Positions 8,531 to 17,039 of a stretch of DNA of 64,000 bases are shown piece after piece (position 1 is the first letter of the stretch; every line of letters starts with the position of its first letter). Source of the stretch: Citricoccus sp. SGAir0253 (GTDB taxonomy: Bacteria; Actinomycetota; Actinomycetes; Actinomycetales; Micrococcaceae); NCBI RefSeq assembly GCF_005877055.1, contig NZ_CP039424.1:1922001-1986000 (forward strand), written 5' to 3'. The translations under genes were made by a program, and so were the position numbers. The notes under the pieces are model-generated. The model was given only the letters and a program-made list of their open reading frames with translations. It searched no databases and was not told the origin of the DNA.

Positions 8531-9300
8531 GCGGGGCCACCGCCGACGGGTCCGGCCCGGCGGCCGGGTGAGCGGGCCGTGCGCCAGGTGTCCAGCGCGA
8601 TGACCGCGGCCAGCACGACCAGGGACAGCGACACCGATGCCACCGCGTCGGTGATCCAGTGGTACCCGAGGTACACCCTGCTCACCGCCACGAGGAGGAC
8701 CCCGAGGGACGCGGCGGCGAAACCGGGGGCGGCGGCCCTGCGCCATCGGCCCCGGGACACGAGCAGGAAGGTCGTGACCAGCAGGAAGTCGGCGGCGCCG
8801 AGGACATGGCCGGAGGGGAAGGAGAACGTGTGGTCGGCCCCCAGCATCATCTGGTCCACCGGGGGGCGCCGCCGCTGGACGGACCGCGCGATGACCTGGG
8901 CGAGACCCACTCCCACCATCATGGCCCCGGCCAGCAGCAGCGGCCGCCACGCGTGCCGGGCGCGCACCCCCCAGGCCACGGTGAACACCAGGACGATGAG
9001 GGGCATCACCACCGGCCCGAAGACCACGGCGATGGCCATCATCACGGCGGTCAGCGCGTCCGAGCGCACGGTCAGGAACCAGTGGCGCGCGGGCCCGTCC
9101 ACACCGGCCAGGCCGTCGTGGTCCACGACGCCCACGAGCGTGGCGGAGAAGACCGACAGCCCGGCGACCGCCAGCAGCATCGCGGTCAGGTACAGCGCCC
9201 TCCTCGCACCCGTCGCGAGGCATCGTTGCTCCACCACGACCTTCTCGTGGAGGATGCGCCGCCAGTCCCGGGGCCCACCGCCGCCTGTCCCTGCCGCCAT
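8380..9300 (-). CDS. PAP2-family membrane phosphatase
   Basis: The 306-aa protein has several membrane helices and the three-part PAP2 active site: basic motif QRRRPP (142-147), PSGH (162-165), and SR (207-208) with H214 and D218 in SRVYLGYHWITD. Such enzymes dephosphorylate lipid phosphates such as phosphatidate or undecaprenyl pyrophosphate at the outer face of the membrane. No stop codon occurs after the conserved domain until TAG at 8380-8382, so roughly the last 50 residues are encoded antisense to the SDR gene and look like shadow composition. The start at 9300 is the first ATG before the first hydrophobic helix; its ribosome-binding site is weak. Confidence 0.8.
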   Translation of the reverse strand: MAAGTGGGGPRDWRRILHEKVVVEQRCLATGARRALYLTAMLLAVAGLSVFSATLVGVVDHDGLAGVDGPARHWFLTVRSDALTAVMMAIAVVFGPVVMPLIVLVFTVAWGVRARHAWRPLLLAGAMMVGVGLAQVIARSVQRRRPPVDQMMLGADHTFSFPSGHVLGAADFLLVTTFLLVSRGRWRRAAAPGFAAASLGVLLVAVSRVYLGYHWITDAVASVSLSLVVLAAVIALDTWRTARSPGRRAGPVGGGPAQGVRCILWIAACARGLTTSWSMFTWCGRESVHAMHSATSSAESGPGTPA

Positions 9301-9450
9301 CGGTCGTACCGCCCGTCCTGGGAGAACGCCCCCGTGGGAGCCCGTGCATGATCTTCGCCCCGGACCCCGTGGCCTGCCAGAGCCGACCGGCGGCAGGGTC
9401 GCGGCCCATGCGACAACCGTGGCGGCACCGTGGGACCGGCCTGGCCATTG

Positions 9451-9467
9451 CTATCGTTTAACGATAG
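9451..9467. promoter_or_regulatory. palindromic operator of the DUF2975-XRE pair
   Basis: CTATCGTTTAACGATAG is a perfect inverted repeat with 8-bp arms and one central base, 33 bases before the DUF2975 start. It stands out as AT-rich in its context. The likely ligand is the XRE regulator encoded by the second gene of the pair (autoregulation); this is inference. Confidence 0.6.
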
Positions 9468-9499
9468 ATTTGCATCGTTCATCGACCGAGGGAGCCGTC

Positions 9500-9985
9500 A
9501 TGCGCGCCATCACCATCATCGTCCTGCGGGGCATCCTCGCCCTGGCCCTGCTGGGGTCCCTGGCCGTCCAGCTCCTGCTGGTCCCCCTGTTCTGGGCGGA
9601 CCTGCACGGCGCCCCGGACGGCCTGCGGGTCACCCTGGTCATCCTCGTGGTCCTGGGGGTCGTCAGCCTCCAGGTCGTCGGGGTGTGCGTCTGGCGCCTG
9701 CTCGCCATGGTCCGCCGGGGCACGGTCTTCACCCGCGCCGCGTTCGGCTGGGTGGACACGATCATCGGGGCCATCGCGGCCGGTGCGGTGATCGTGTTCG
9801 CCGTCGCGGTCGCGCTCGCGCCGACCACGGTGGCCCCCGGCGTGGTCGGGCTCGTCTGCGGCGCGGCGCTCGTCGTGGCAGGCGTGGCCCTCGTGGTCTA
9901 CGTCCAGCGGATGCTGCTGGCCCAGGCCGTGGACCGGGACGCCGAGGCCCGGGTGATGCGCGCCGAACTCGACGAGGTGATCTGA
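9500..9985 (+). CDS. DUF2975 family membrane protein
   Basis: The 161-aa protein has four hydrophobic segments (ALALLGSLAVQLLLVPLFW, VTLVILVVLGVVSLQVVGV, IIGAIAAGAVIVFAVAVAL, VVGLVCGAALVVAGVALVV) and a polar tail rich in Asp/Glu. This is the layout of DUF2975 proteins, which are found next to small XRE regulators, as here. The ATG follows GAGGGAGCC. The stop overlaps the XRE start (TGATG), so the two genes are translationally coupled. Confidence 0.75.
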   Translation: MRAITIIVLRGILALALLGSLAVQLLLVPLFWADLHGAPDGLRVTLVILVVLGVVSLQVVGVCVWRLLAMVRRGTVFTRAAFGWVDTIIGAIAAGAVIVFAVAVALAPTTVAPGVVGLVCGAALVVAGVALVVYVQRMLLAQAVDRDAEARVMRAELDEVI

Positions 9986-10206
9986 TGCCGATCGTGGTGG
10001 ACATCGACGTCATGCTCGCCCGGCGCAAGATGGCCGTGGGCACCCTGGCCGAGAGGGTCGGCATCACCCCGGCCAACCTGGCCGTGCTGAAGAACGGCCG
10101 GGCCAAGGCCGTGCGCTTCACCACCCTCCAGGCGCTGTGCGAGGCCCTGGACTGCCAGCCGGGTGACCTGCTGCGGTGGGAGCCGGACGGCGATGCGGCC
10201 GGCTGA
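9985..10206 (+). CDS. small XRE/Cro-CI family transcriptional regulator
   Basis: The 73-aa protein is almost entirely one helix-turn-helix: MLARRKMAVGTLAERVGITP, then NLAVLKNGRAKAVRFTTLQALCEALDCQPGDLL with the recognition helix around NLAVLKNGRA. This short Cro/CI type (HTH_26/YozG-like) usually represses its own operon. It overlaps the upstream DUF2975 gene by one base (TGATG). Its stop lies 12 bases from the stop of the convergent large membrane gene. Confidence 0.85.
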   Translation: MPIVVDIDVMLARRKMAVGTLAERVGITPANLAVLKNGRAKAVRFTTLQALCEALDCQPGDLLRWEPDGDAAG

Positions 10207-10218
10207 TCCCGCCGGCTG

Positions 10219-12774
10219 TCACAGCCTCCCGGCCACGTCCCGGACGGCCCGGGCATAGGCCGCGGACTCCAGGTAGGCGTCGTGCGTGGCGACCGTGAAC
10301 TGGTAGGCCCCGCGCACGAACTCCTCGGCCTGCACGTCCATCCCGTCCGCGGGCCACGCGGCGCCGTAGCGGACGGTGAACCCGAGCGGGTCGTTGGGCC
10401 GGTAGAGGTTGGTCCAGCGCTCCCCCAGCAGCTCCCACAGGTGGCCCGGCACCGGCCCGGGGCTGCCCGGTGCGGGCGTCCACCCGGCGTCGGCCTCGCG
10501 GCGCACCTCCCCCGCCAGCAGCGGCGGCCACGGGTCCCGGCCCGCGGCCGAGGGCGGCGGGGCCGGCACGGTCGACAGCACCGGCGCGCCCAGGACCTCG
10601 GGGAAGAAGCGGCCGAAGTAGCGCCGTACCTGCGTCCCGTAGCTCACCAGCCCCAGGCGCCGGAACCGCGCCGCGGGCATCCCGCGCGCGGAGAGGTGGA
10701 ACAGCACGCAGAGCGCGAGGACCAGTCCCATGGAGTGGCCCGAGAGCAGCACCCGACGGCGGCCGGCGCCCTCCGGCCGCAGCCAGTCCTCGATCCGGTC
10801 GACCACCTCGGGGACCACCCGCTCGGAGTAGCACGGCGGCCCGTAGGGGTGGGCCTGGGTGGGCAGGAAGCACATGAGGTCCCACAGCAGCCCCACGGGC
10901 CGGCCCTGGTCGCGGGCCGAGAGGACCGCCGTGGTCACCACGAGCGCCACCGCCGCCCACAGCCCCGCCTGACCGGCCGCGCGCAGCACCGGCCACGCCT
11001 GCTCCAGCACGGGCCACCCGGCCAGCCACGCCCCGCCGAGCACCGCTGAGGCGACGAGACCGGCGAGCACCGCCGCGGCCGCCCATCCGGCGGTGACCTC
11101 GGCGCGCCGGAACAGCGAGGCGCGCCGCCGGGAGGCCCACACGGCACGGGCGGCGGTGCTCACCACGGGGGCCTCGTCCCATGCGCCGGCGTCCGTGACG
11201 AGCCGCTCGCGGACGGCGGCCAGCTCCGCTGCGGCGCCCTCCCCGCCGGCGCGCCAGGCCAGTACGAACTGGACGCCCAGGGCGAGCAGCGCGGCCAGGG
11301 CCAGCAGCGTGAACCCCGCGGCGAAGACGACGTAGAGCACGGGCGGGGCGGTGTCCCCGAGCACCCAGCCGGCCACGATCACCGCGGAGAAGGACAGGAC
11401 GAGCGCGAAGCCGCACGCCAGGGCGGCGAAGACGAAGGGCCCCTGGCCGCGCCACGCCACCGCGTCGCGGCGCTCCCGCGGGACGGCGCCGGCCCCCTGG
11501 ACCAGCAGGACCCCCAGCAGCAGGACCAGGGCCACGGTCACCCCGACGACGGCCAGCCCCCCACCGCCGCCCTCCACCGGCGCGGCCGGGGTGCCGGTGG
11601 GCGGGCCGGGAGGTGAGCCGGGGAGGACCGTGCTCCCGGCCCGGTCGGGCAGCCGGCCGTCCAGCAAGGAGCAGGCGACGCCGGCCACCAGCACGCCGGC
11701 CCCCGCCGCCAGCAGCACCCAGTGCAGGACCGGCGTGCGGGAGCGCGGGTCGTGGACCTGGGGACGCAGGATCCGGATCCCGACGGCGGCGGTCACCACC
11801 GCGCCGAGGACGACGACCACGACCCAGGACCTCGCGAGCGGCTCGGCCGGCCAGCCGGCGGCGAGGACCCAGGGCACCCGGCCCAGTCCCAGCACGGTGC
11901 CGGTCCAGGCCAGCGCCGCGGCCCCGTGCAGCACCCCCAGTCGCCGCATCCCCGCCCCGACGCGCCACAGGCCCCGGCGGGCCAGCGCCGGCGGCGGACC
12001 GGCCGGGCCCGCGGCGGCGGGTGCGGGGGTGGCGTCGCCGTCCGGCCTTCCGGCGTCCGGTTCCCTGTCCCGTGGTCCCCTGTCGCGCGGGCCGGGGAGG
12101 TAGCGCGTGCGCGAGACCGTGGACAGCACGGCCAGGGCGGTGACCGCGAGCACGGGCAGCCCGGCCAGCAGCGCCGTCCGCGCCCCGGCGGGCCACTGGG
12201 CGAGCAGGTCGCGGACCCAGCCGCCGCGGCTCGCGGCGGCCATGTCCAGGGCGATCGTGGTGGCGGTCGTGACGAAGAGCAGGGTCAGTGCGAGCCCGAG
12301 GACGCGCACGGTCCCGGCGGAGCGGCCGCGGCCGATCACGTCGTGGACGGTGTCCGTCTCCTCGCCGTCTCCCGGTCCTCCCGGCACCCCGGCACCGGCG
12401 GGCGCCGACGTCGGGCCCGTCCCGAGCTGGTGCCGGGACCAGTAGGCCGTGTTGACCAGGCCGAACGGGGCGAGCGAGAACCACGCGGCGCGCACGGCGG
12501 CGTCACCCACCCGGCCCAGGGCGGGCAGCCCGGTGAAGCGGGCCAGCCGGCCCCACGCGTACGCCTCCACCCGGTGCCCGGCGGTGGAGCCGCGCGCGGT
12601 GGAGAAGCCGGCGAGCGCGTCGCCGCGCGTGGACACCACGCGGGACGGGGTGGTCTGCAGCATCCGGTGCGGCGGGGTGTTGCGCACGCCGTGGATGCGC
12701 AGCTCCAGCAGTCCGGGGTCGTGGGGCGGCGGCATGGCACCATCGTCGCCGGGGGGCACGGGCTCGGGAACCAC
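10219..12774 (-). CDS. large membrane protein with a C-terminal alpha/beta-hydrolase-like domain
   Basis: The protein is 851 aa. The amino part has a conserved-looking opening LLELRIHGVRNTPPHRML, then about 500 residues with many hydrophobic helices and Pro/Ala-rich linkers. The carboxyl part contains GHSMG (679-683), the nucleophile elbow of lipases and esterases, with plausible acid and base partners at about D795 (RPNDPLG) and H831 (VATHDAYL). I infer a membrane-bound serine hydrolase of unknown substrate. The GTG at 12774 begins 8 bases after the stop of the dehydrogenase gene upstream; an internal ATG at 12735 is an equally likely start. Usual family length is unknown to me. Confidence 0.6.
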   Translation of the reverse strand: MVPEPVPPGDDGAMPPPHDPGLLELRIHGVRNTPPHRMLQTTPSRVVSTRGDALAGFSTARGSTAGHRVEAYAWGRLARFTGLPALGRVGDAAVRAAWFSLAPFGLVNTAYWSRHQLGTGPTSAPAGAGVPGGPGDGEETDTVHDVIGRGRSAGTVRVLGLALTLLFVTTATTIALDMAAASRGGWVRDLLAQWPAGARTALLAGLPVLAVTALAVLSTVSRTRYLPGPRDRGPRDREPDAGRPDGDATPAPAAAGPAGPPPALARRGLWRVGAGMRRLGVLHGAAALAWTGTVLGLGRVPWVLAAGWPAEPLARSWVVVVVLGAVVTAAVGIRILRPQVHDPRSRTPVLHWVLLAAGAGVLVAGVACSLLDGRLPDRAGSTVLPGSPPGPPTGTPAAPVEGGGGGLAVVGVTVALVLLLGVLLVQGAGAVPRERRDAVAWRGQGPFVFAALACGFALVLSFSAVIVAGWVLGDTAPPVLYVVFAAGFTLLALAALLALGVQFVLAWRAGGEGAAAELAAVRERLVTDAGAWDEAPVVSTAARAVWASRRRASLFRRAEVTAGWAAAAVLAGLVASAVLGGAWLAGWPVLEQAWPVLRAAGQAGLWAAVALVVTTAVLSARDQGRPVGLLWDLMCFLPTQAHPYGPPCYSERVVPEVVDRIEDWLRPEGAGRRRVLLSGHSMGLVLALCVLFHLSARGMPAARFRRLGLVSYGTQVRRYFGRFFPEVLGAPVLSTVPAPPPSAAGRDPWPPLLAGEVRREADAGWTPAPGSPGPVPGHLWELLGERWTNLYRPNDPLGFTVRYGAAWPADGMDVQAEEFVRGAYQFTVATHDAYLESAAYARAVRDVAGRL

Positions 12775-12782
12775 GGGTGCCC

Positions 12783-13832
12783 CTACGGGACCAGCATCAC
12801 CTTGAGCGCCTCACGGGCGTCCATGGCGGCGTAGGCCTCCGGGGTGCGCTCCAGCGGCATGGTGCGGTCGAAGACCCGGCCCGGGGCGATCTCCCCGGCC
12901 AGCACCTGGCCGATGGCCTGCTCCATGTACCGGCGCACGGGGGCGGTGCCGCCGGTGAGCGTGATGTTGTGGCGGAACATCGGCCCGCCGATGGGCGCCT
13001 CGGGGTACTGCGGCACGCCCACCCGGGAGACGGTGCCGCCGGGGCGGACCACGCCGAGGGCCTGCTCGTAGGCGGGCAGGTGGCCCACGGCCTCGAGGAC
13101 CACGTGGGAGCCCTCGCCGCCGGTCAGCTCGCGCACGCGCCCGATGCCCTCCTCGCCGCGCTCGGCCACCACGTCCGTGGCGCCGAACTCGCGGCCCAGG
13201 TCCGTACGCCCGGCGTGGCGGCCCATGAGGATGATCCGCTCGGCGCCGAGCTGGCGGGAGGCCAGGACGGCGGACAGGCCCACCGCGCCGTCGCCGACGA
13301 CGGTCACCGTGTGCCCCGGGCCCACGCGGCCCATCGTGGCGGCGTGGAGACCGGTGAGGTAGACGTCCGAGAGGGTCAGCAGGCTCGCGAGCAGCTCCTC
13401 CGAGCCGTTGCCGGTCTCGTCCACGTCCGGCACCACCACGAGCGTGCCGTCGGCCCGCGGGACGCGCACGTACTCCGCCTGCAGGCCGCCAAGGCCGTTG
13501 CTGCCGAAGAACCCGCCGTGCAGGCAGGAGACGTGGAAGCCCTCGCGGCAGTACACGCAGGTGTTGTCCTGGAAGGTGAAGGAGGAGACCACCAGGTCCC
13601 CGGGCTTGAGGCTCGTGACCTCCGGGCCGGTCTCCTCGACCACGCCCATCACCTCGTGGCCCATGGGCGCGCCGTGCTCCCGCGCGGGCATGGTGTGGAA
13701 CGGGTGCAGGTCCGAGCCGCACACGCACGAGCGGACCGTGCGGATGATGGCCTCGTGGGGCTCCTGCAGGGTGGGATCCGGCACGGTCTCCACGCGGACG
13801 TCACCGGCGCCGTACATGACTGCGGCCTTCAT
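12783..13832 (-). CDS. zinc-dependent alcohol dehydrogenase (MDR family)
   Basis: The 349-aa protein starts MKAAVMYGAGDVRVETVPDP and carries the catalytic zinc ligands in CGSDLHPF and GHEVMGVVEE. The structural-zinc lobe reads TCVYCREGFHVSCLHG and is altered from the usual four-Cys pattern, as in several formaldehyde/threonine dehydrogenase relatives. A Rossmann GDGAVGL follows near residue 180. It is likely an NAD(P)-dependent alcohol or aldehyde dehydrogenase; substrate unknown. The ATG at 13832 has a good ribosome-binding site (GAGAGAGGTGG). The large hydrolase gene follows closely on the same strand. Confidence 0.85.
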   Translation of the reverse strand: MKAAVMYGAGDVRVETVPDPTLQEPHEAIIRTVRSCVCGSDLHPFHTMPAREHGAPMGHEVMGVVEETGPEVTSLKPGDLVVSSFTFQDNTCVYCREGFHVSCLHGGFFGSNGLGGLQAEYVRVPRADGTLVVVPDVDETGNGSEELLASLLTLSDVYLTGLHAATMGRVGPGHTVTVVGDGAVGLSAVLASRQLGAERIILMGRHAGRTDLGREFGATDVVAERGEEGIGRVRELTGGEGSHVVLEAVGHLPAYEQALGVVRPGGTVSRVGVPQYPEAPIGGPMFRHNITLTGGTAPVRRYMEQAIGQVLAGEIAPGRVFDRTMPLERTPEAYAAMDAREALKVMLVP

Positions 13833-13942
13833 TCGGGACCACCTCTCTCCGTGGGGCTTGACCCTCCCACCGTAGCGGGCGGCCCGGACGGCGCCGGTGA
13901 CCGCTGCCGGCGGCCCCCGCCAGAACCGCTGCCGGACCCGGC

Positions 13943-15565
13943 TCAGCCGGCGCCGGCCAGCTCGCGCCGGCGCATGAGGACCAGGGCTGCCGCGCTCCCG
14001 GCCGCCACCACCGCGAGCAGCCACCACAGTCCGCGCACGTCCACCTCGCCGCCCACGGTGACGGGCGACTGGGCGAACGGGGAGAGGTCCGCGGTCCACT
14101 CGGGCAGGCCCAGCAGCGGGCCGAACATGCCCAGGACGGTGGCCACGAGCACGAGGCCCCATGCCACGCCGAGGGTGGCCCGGGGGACGAGCACGAAGGC
14201 CAGCGCGGCCAGCACCGTGAAGACGCTGGCCGCGACCACCTGCCCCAGCCCGGCCACCGTGACCACCCGGTACAGGGACTCCGCTCCCCCGCTCGCGGCC
14301 AGGCCGAGGTAGGCGGCCGCCAGCGCGGCGGCCACGACGATGAGGACCGCCCCGGTGGCGACCGCCAGGTACCCGGCGAGCCAGCGCGCCCGGCCGGTCG
14401 GCGTCGAGAGCACGGGCTCGGCCGTGCCGTGTACCTCGGCCTGCCGCGCCCGCACCACGGTCTGGACCGCGCTGCACGCCGCGAGGATGCCCAGGAAGGT
14501 GAAGAACGTGGTGACCACGGCCTCCTCGAGGGCCCCGGCCCCGGCGATCCGCTCGAGGATGTGCTCCACGGCGGTGTTCTGCCCGGCGATCTGGTCCACG
14601 AGCCTGCCCAGCGTGGTCGCCAGGATCCCGACGACGGCCCCGCCGGCCGCCCAGCCCAGGACCGAGCCGGCCGCCAGCCGCCACGTCAGGGCGCTCGGCG
14701 AGGACAGCCCGCGCCGGGCGGTGGCCCGGCCGTCGCGCGCGGCGACGAGGCTCGCGCCGACGTCGCGGGTCGACTGCAGCGCGAGGGCGCCGAGGGACAG
14801 GACCAGCGCGCAGGCCACGGACAGGGCGAGCGGCCACCACCGGTCGGCGTCGAAGGGGCGGGTCTGCTCGGCCCAGCCGAACGGGGACAGCCACACCGGC
14901 CAGGCGCTGTCCATCCGGCTCAGGTCCGAGCTGGGGGTACCGACGGCATTGGACAGCCCCGCGAGCAGGAACGTGCCCAGCAGCACCCAGACCGCCAGGG
15001 AGTTCGCCCCGCGGGCAGTCGGCATGACCTGCGCGGCGAGCAGTCCGGCTCCGAGGAAGACGACGCCGGTCGCGGCCGCCGCGGCCCCGCACAGCAGCGC
15101 GCCGTCCACCTCCAGGTCCCCGATCGCCAGCGCGCCGGCCGAGGCCAGGCCCAGGGCCGCGTTGGCGGCGACGCCGTGCACGAGCGTGGCGAGCGTGGGC
15201 AGGGTGCGGCCGGCCGGCGTGGAGGACAGCAGCTCGGTGCGCCCGGCGTCCTCGTCCCCGCGGGTGTGCCGCACGGCCAGGAAGACGCTCATCAGGGCCG
15301 CGAGGATGGCCAGCCACGGCAGCAGCAGGAAGGCGAGGAAGGCGCCCTCCGACGTGCCGGACGGCAGGCCGCGGAAGACGAGGATCACGGGATTGGCCAG
15401 GGCGAGGGCCACCAGCGTCTGCCGGTCCTGGGGGGTGCCGTAGGACTCCGCGACCCCGGACTGGCCCGAGAGCGCGAGCGCCCCGGTGCCGAGGATCCAC
15501 AGCAGCAGCTGGATCCGGTCCCGCCGCAGCCGCTGGCGCAGCAGCACCGGCAGCAGGCCGCTCAT
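13943..15565 (-). CDS. ABC-2 type export permease (polyketide-antibiotic exporter family)
   Basis: The 540-aa membrane protein has about 12 hydrophobic helices in two similar halves, with a cytoplasmic loop containing RHTRGDEDAGRTELLSSTPA and its repeat RARQAEVHGTAEPVLSTPT. This duplicated loop motif is typical of the large single-chain permeases of the TnrB3/COG3559 family annotated as exporters of polyketide antibiotics. Its ATG overlaps the TGA of the ATPase gene (ATGA), so the two form an exporter operon. The substrate is unknown; drug or lipid export is inferred. Confidence 0.85.
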   Translation of the reverse strand: MSGLLPVLLRQRLRRDRIQLLLWILGTGALALSGQSGVAESYGTPQDRQTLVALALANPVILVFRGLPSGTSEGAFLAFLLLPWLAILAALMSVFLAVRHTRGDEDAGRTELLSSTPAGRTLPTLATLVHGVAANAALGLASAGALAIGDLEVDGALLCGAAAAATGVVFLGAGLLAAQVMPTARGANSLAVWVLLGTFLLAGLSNAVGTPSSDLSRMDSAWPVWLSPFGWAEQTRPFDADRWWPLALSVACALVLSLGALALQSTRDVGASLVAARDGRATARRGLSSPSALTWRLAAGSVLGWAAGGAVVGILATTLGRLVDQIAGQNTAVEHILERIAGAGALEEAVVTTFFTFLGILAACSAVQTVVRARQAEVHGTAEPVLSTPTGRARWLAGYLAVATGAVLIVVAAALAAAYLGLAASGGAESLYRVVTVAGLGQVVAASVFTVLAALAFVLVPRATLGVAWGLVLVATVLGMFGPLLGLPEWTADLSPFAQSPVTVGGEVDVRGLWWLLAVVAAGSAAALVLMRRRELAGAG

Positions 15566-16629
15566 CGCCGGTCCCGTCCGTGGCCTGGCCGGACGCCGTC
15601 GGCCCGGTGCCGGGGGGCCTGGTCGGACGCGGGGCCAGTGCCCTGCCCGGCGGCGTGGGATGAGGCGCCCGCGCCCTCCGGGGGGCGCGGCCCGTCCGGG
15701 CCGGCGGGGCCGGCGTCGTCCCCGTAGTGCCGCAGGAACAGCTCCTCGAGCGAGGGCGGCGCCACCTGCAGGCCCACGACGCCGAGCTCGGCGAGCGCCG
15801 GGAGCACCGTGGCGATCGCGTCGCTGTCCACGGTGAACCGGGCCCGGCCGTCCTGCACGGTGGCGTCGTGCGCGCCGGGCAGGGCGGCGAGCCGCTCGGG
15901 GGTGATCCCGTCCGCGACGAAGGAGACGTCCGTGCGGGTCAGGTGGCGCAGCTCGGCGAGCGTTCCGCTGTCCACGATGCGGCCGGCGCGGATGATGGAG
16001 ACGCGGTCGCACAGTTGCTCGACGACGGAGAGCACGTGGCTGGACAGCAGCACCGTGGCGCCGGCGTCCCGCACCCGCCGGACCTCCTGCTGGAAGACCA
16101 CGCCCATGAGGGGGTCCAGTCCGCTCGTGGGCTCGTCGAGCACGTACAGCTCGGCGGGCACGGCGAACGCGGCGATGAGGGCCACCTTCTGGCGGTTGCC
16201 CTTCGAGTAGCTGCGGCCCTTCTTGCGCGGATCGAAGTCGAAGGCGGCGGTGAGCCGGTCCCGCTCGGCGCGGTAGGCCGGGTCGTCGTGGCGCACCCCG
16301 CGCAGCCGGGCCAGCAGGTCGAGGCTCTCCCCGCCCGAGAGGTTCGGCCAGACGCTCACGTCCCCGGGCACCGAGGCGAGGCGCCGGTGCAGCTGCACGG
16401 CGTCCGTCCACGGGTCGCGGCCGAAGACCTCGACCTCCCCGGCGGTGCGGCGGGCCAGGCCGAGCAGGATGCGGATGGTGGTGGTCTTGCCGGCCCCGTT
16501 GGGCCCCAGGAAGCCGTGCACCTGGCCCGCCCCGACGGCCAGGTACAGGCCGTCCAGGGCGTGGACGCGGCCGTAGTGCTTGTGGAGGTCGCGGGTGGAG
16601 ATGACGGGGGCCGCGGTGGGGGTGCTCAC
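15562..16629 (-). CDS. ABC exporter ATP-binding protein
   Basis: The 355-aa ATPase has Walker A GPNGAGKTTT (about 45-54), a degenerate signature YSKGNRQKV instead of LSGGQ, Walker B LYVLDEPTSGLDP and the H-loop SSHVLSVVEQ. The Pro/Gly-rich tail after residue 310 is variable. The GTG at 16629 places the protein start next to PVISTRDLHKHYGRV, and a TAGCAT hexamer lies 8 bases upstream, so the message may be leaderless. The frame extends further upstream without features. It pairs with the permease at 13943-15565. Confidence 0.85.
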   Translation of the reverse strand: MSTPTAAPVISTRDLHKHYGRVHALDGLYLAVGAGQVHGFLGPNGAGKTTTIRILLGLARRTAGEVEVFGRDPWTDAVQLHRRLASVPGDVSVWPNLSGGESLDLLARLRGVRHDDPAYRAERDRLTAAFDFDPRKKGRSYSKGNRQKVALIAAFAVPAELYVLDEPTSGLDPLMGVVFQQEVRRVRDAGATVLLSSHVLSVVEQLCDRVSIIRAGRIVDSGTLAELRHLTRTDVSFVADGITPERLAALPGAHDATVQDGRARFTVDSDAIATVLPALAELGVVGLQVAPPSLEELFLRHYGDDAGPAGPDGPRPPEGAGASSHAAGQGTGPASDQAPRHRADGVRPGHGRDRR

Positions 16630-17039
16630 GAGGCCGGATGCTACGCCGTCGCCTTGGGTGCGGGAAGGCGCGCGGGTCCGGTCGGATGTCCTGGCACCCC
16701 TGCGATGTCTCCCCGCACCGGTGGACGTTACGGAGATATCGCTGAGATAGGGCCCGCCAAGGTGGTCGAGCTGGTCCACGCCCCAGAGCATTCAACGACA
16801 CCGACGCCAGTGCCCAGCGCGACCTTGCTCGCGAACACCTCGAGTACGGCGTGTATGCCAGTGCTGCCACCGCATCGCTTCGATGCGAACCAGTCCCGAT
16901 TTGGGTTCGGCCGGTGCGGTCCTGCCGGCTGAGGGTGAAGCTGGTTATTGCCATGGCCGTCGAGTGTTGTTCATGATCCCGTGCCCGGTGCTCTCTACGT
17001 TGAGGTCGTCCACTCCACCTTGCTGAAAGTTGCACCGAG
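16630..17039. other. divergent intergenic region
   Basis: 410 bases between the ABC exporter (minus) and the phosphoesterase (plus). It must hold both promoters. A TAGCAT -10-like box for the minus gene is at about 16638-16643. I see no gene and no clear operator. Confidence 0.5.

Noticed and set aside
4487-9448. 1653-codon open frame on the minus strand
   Set aside because: It runs antisense to the copper ATPase and SDR genes and is His/Gly/Asp-rich low-complexity text, a typical shadow in high-GC DNA.
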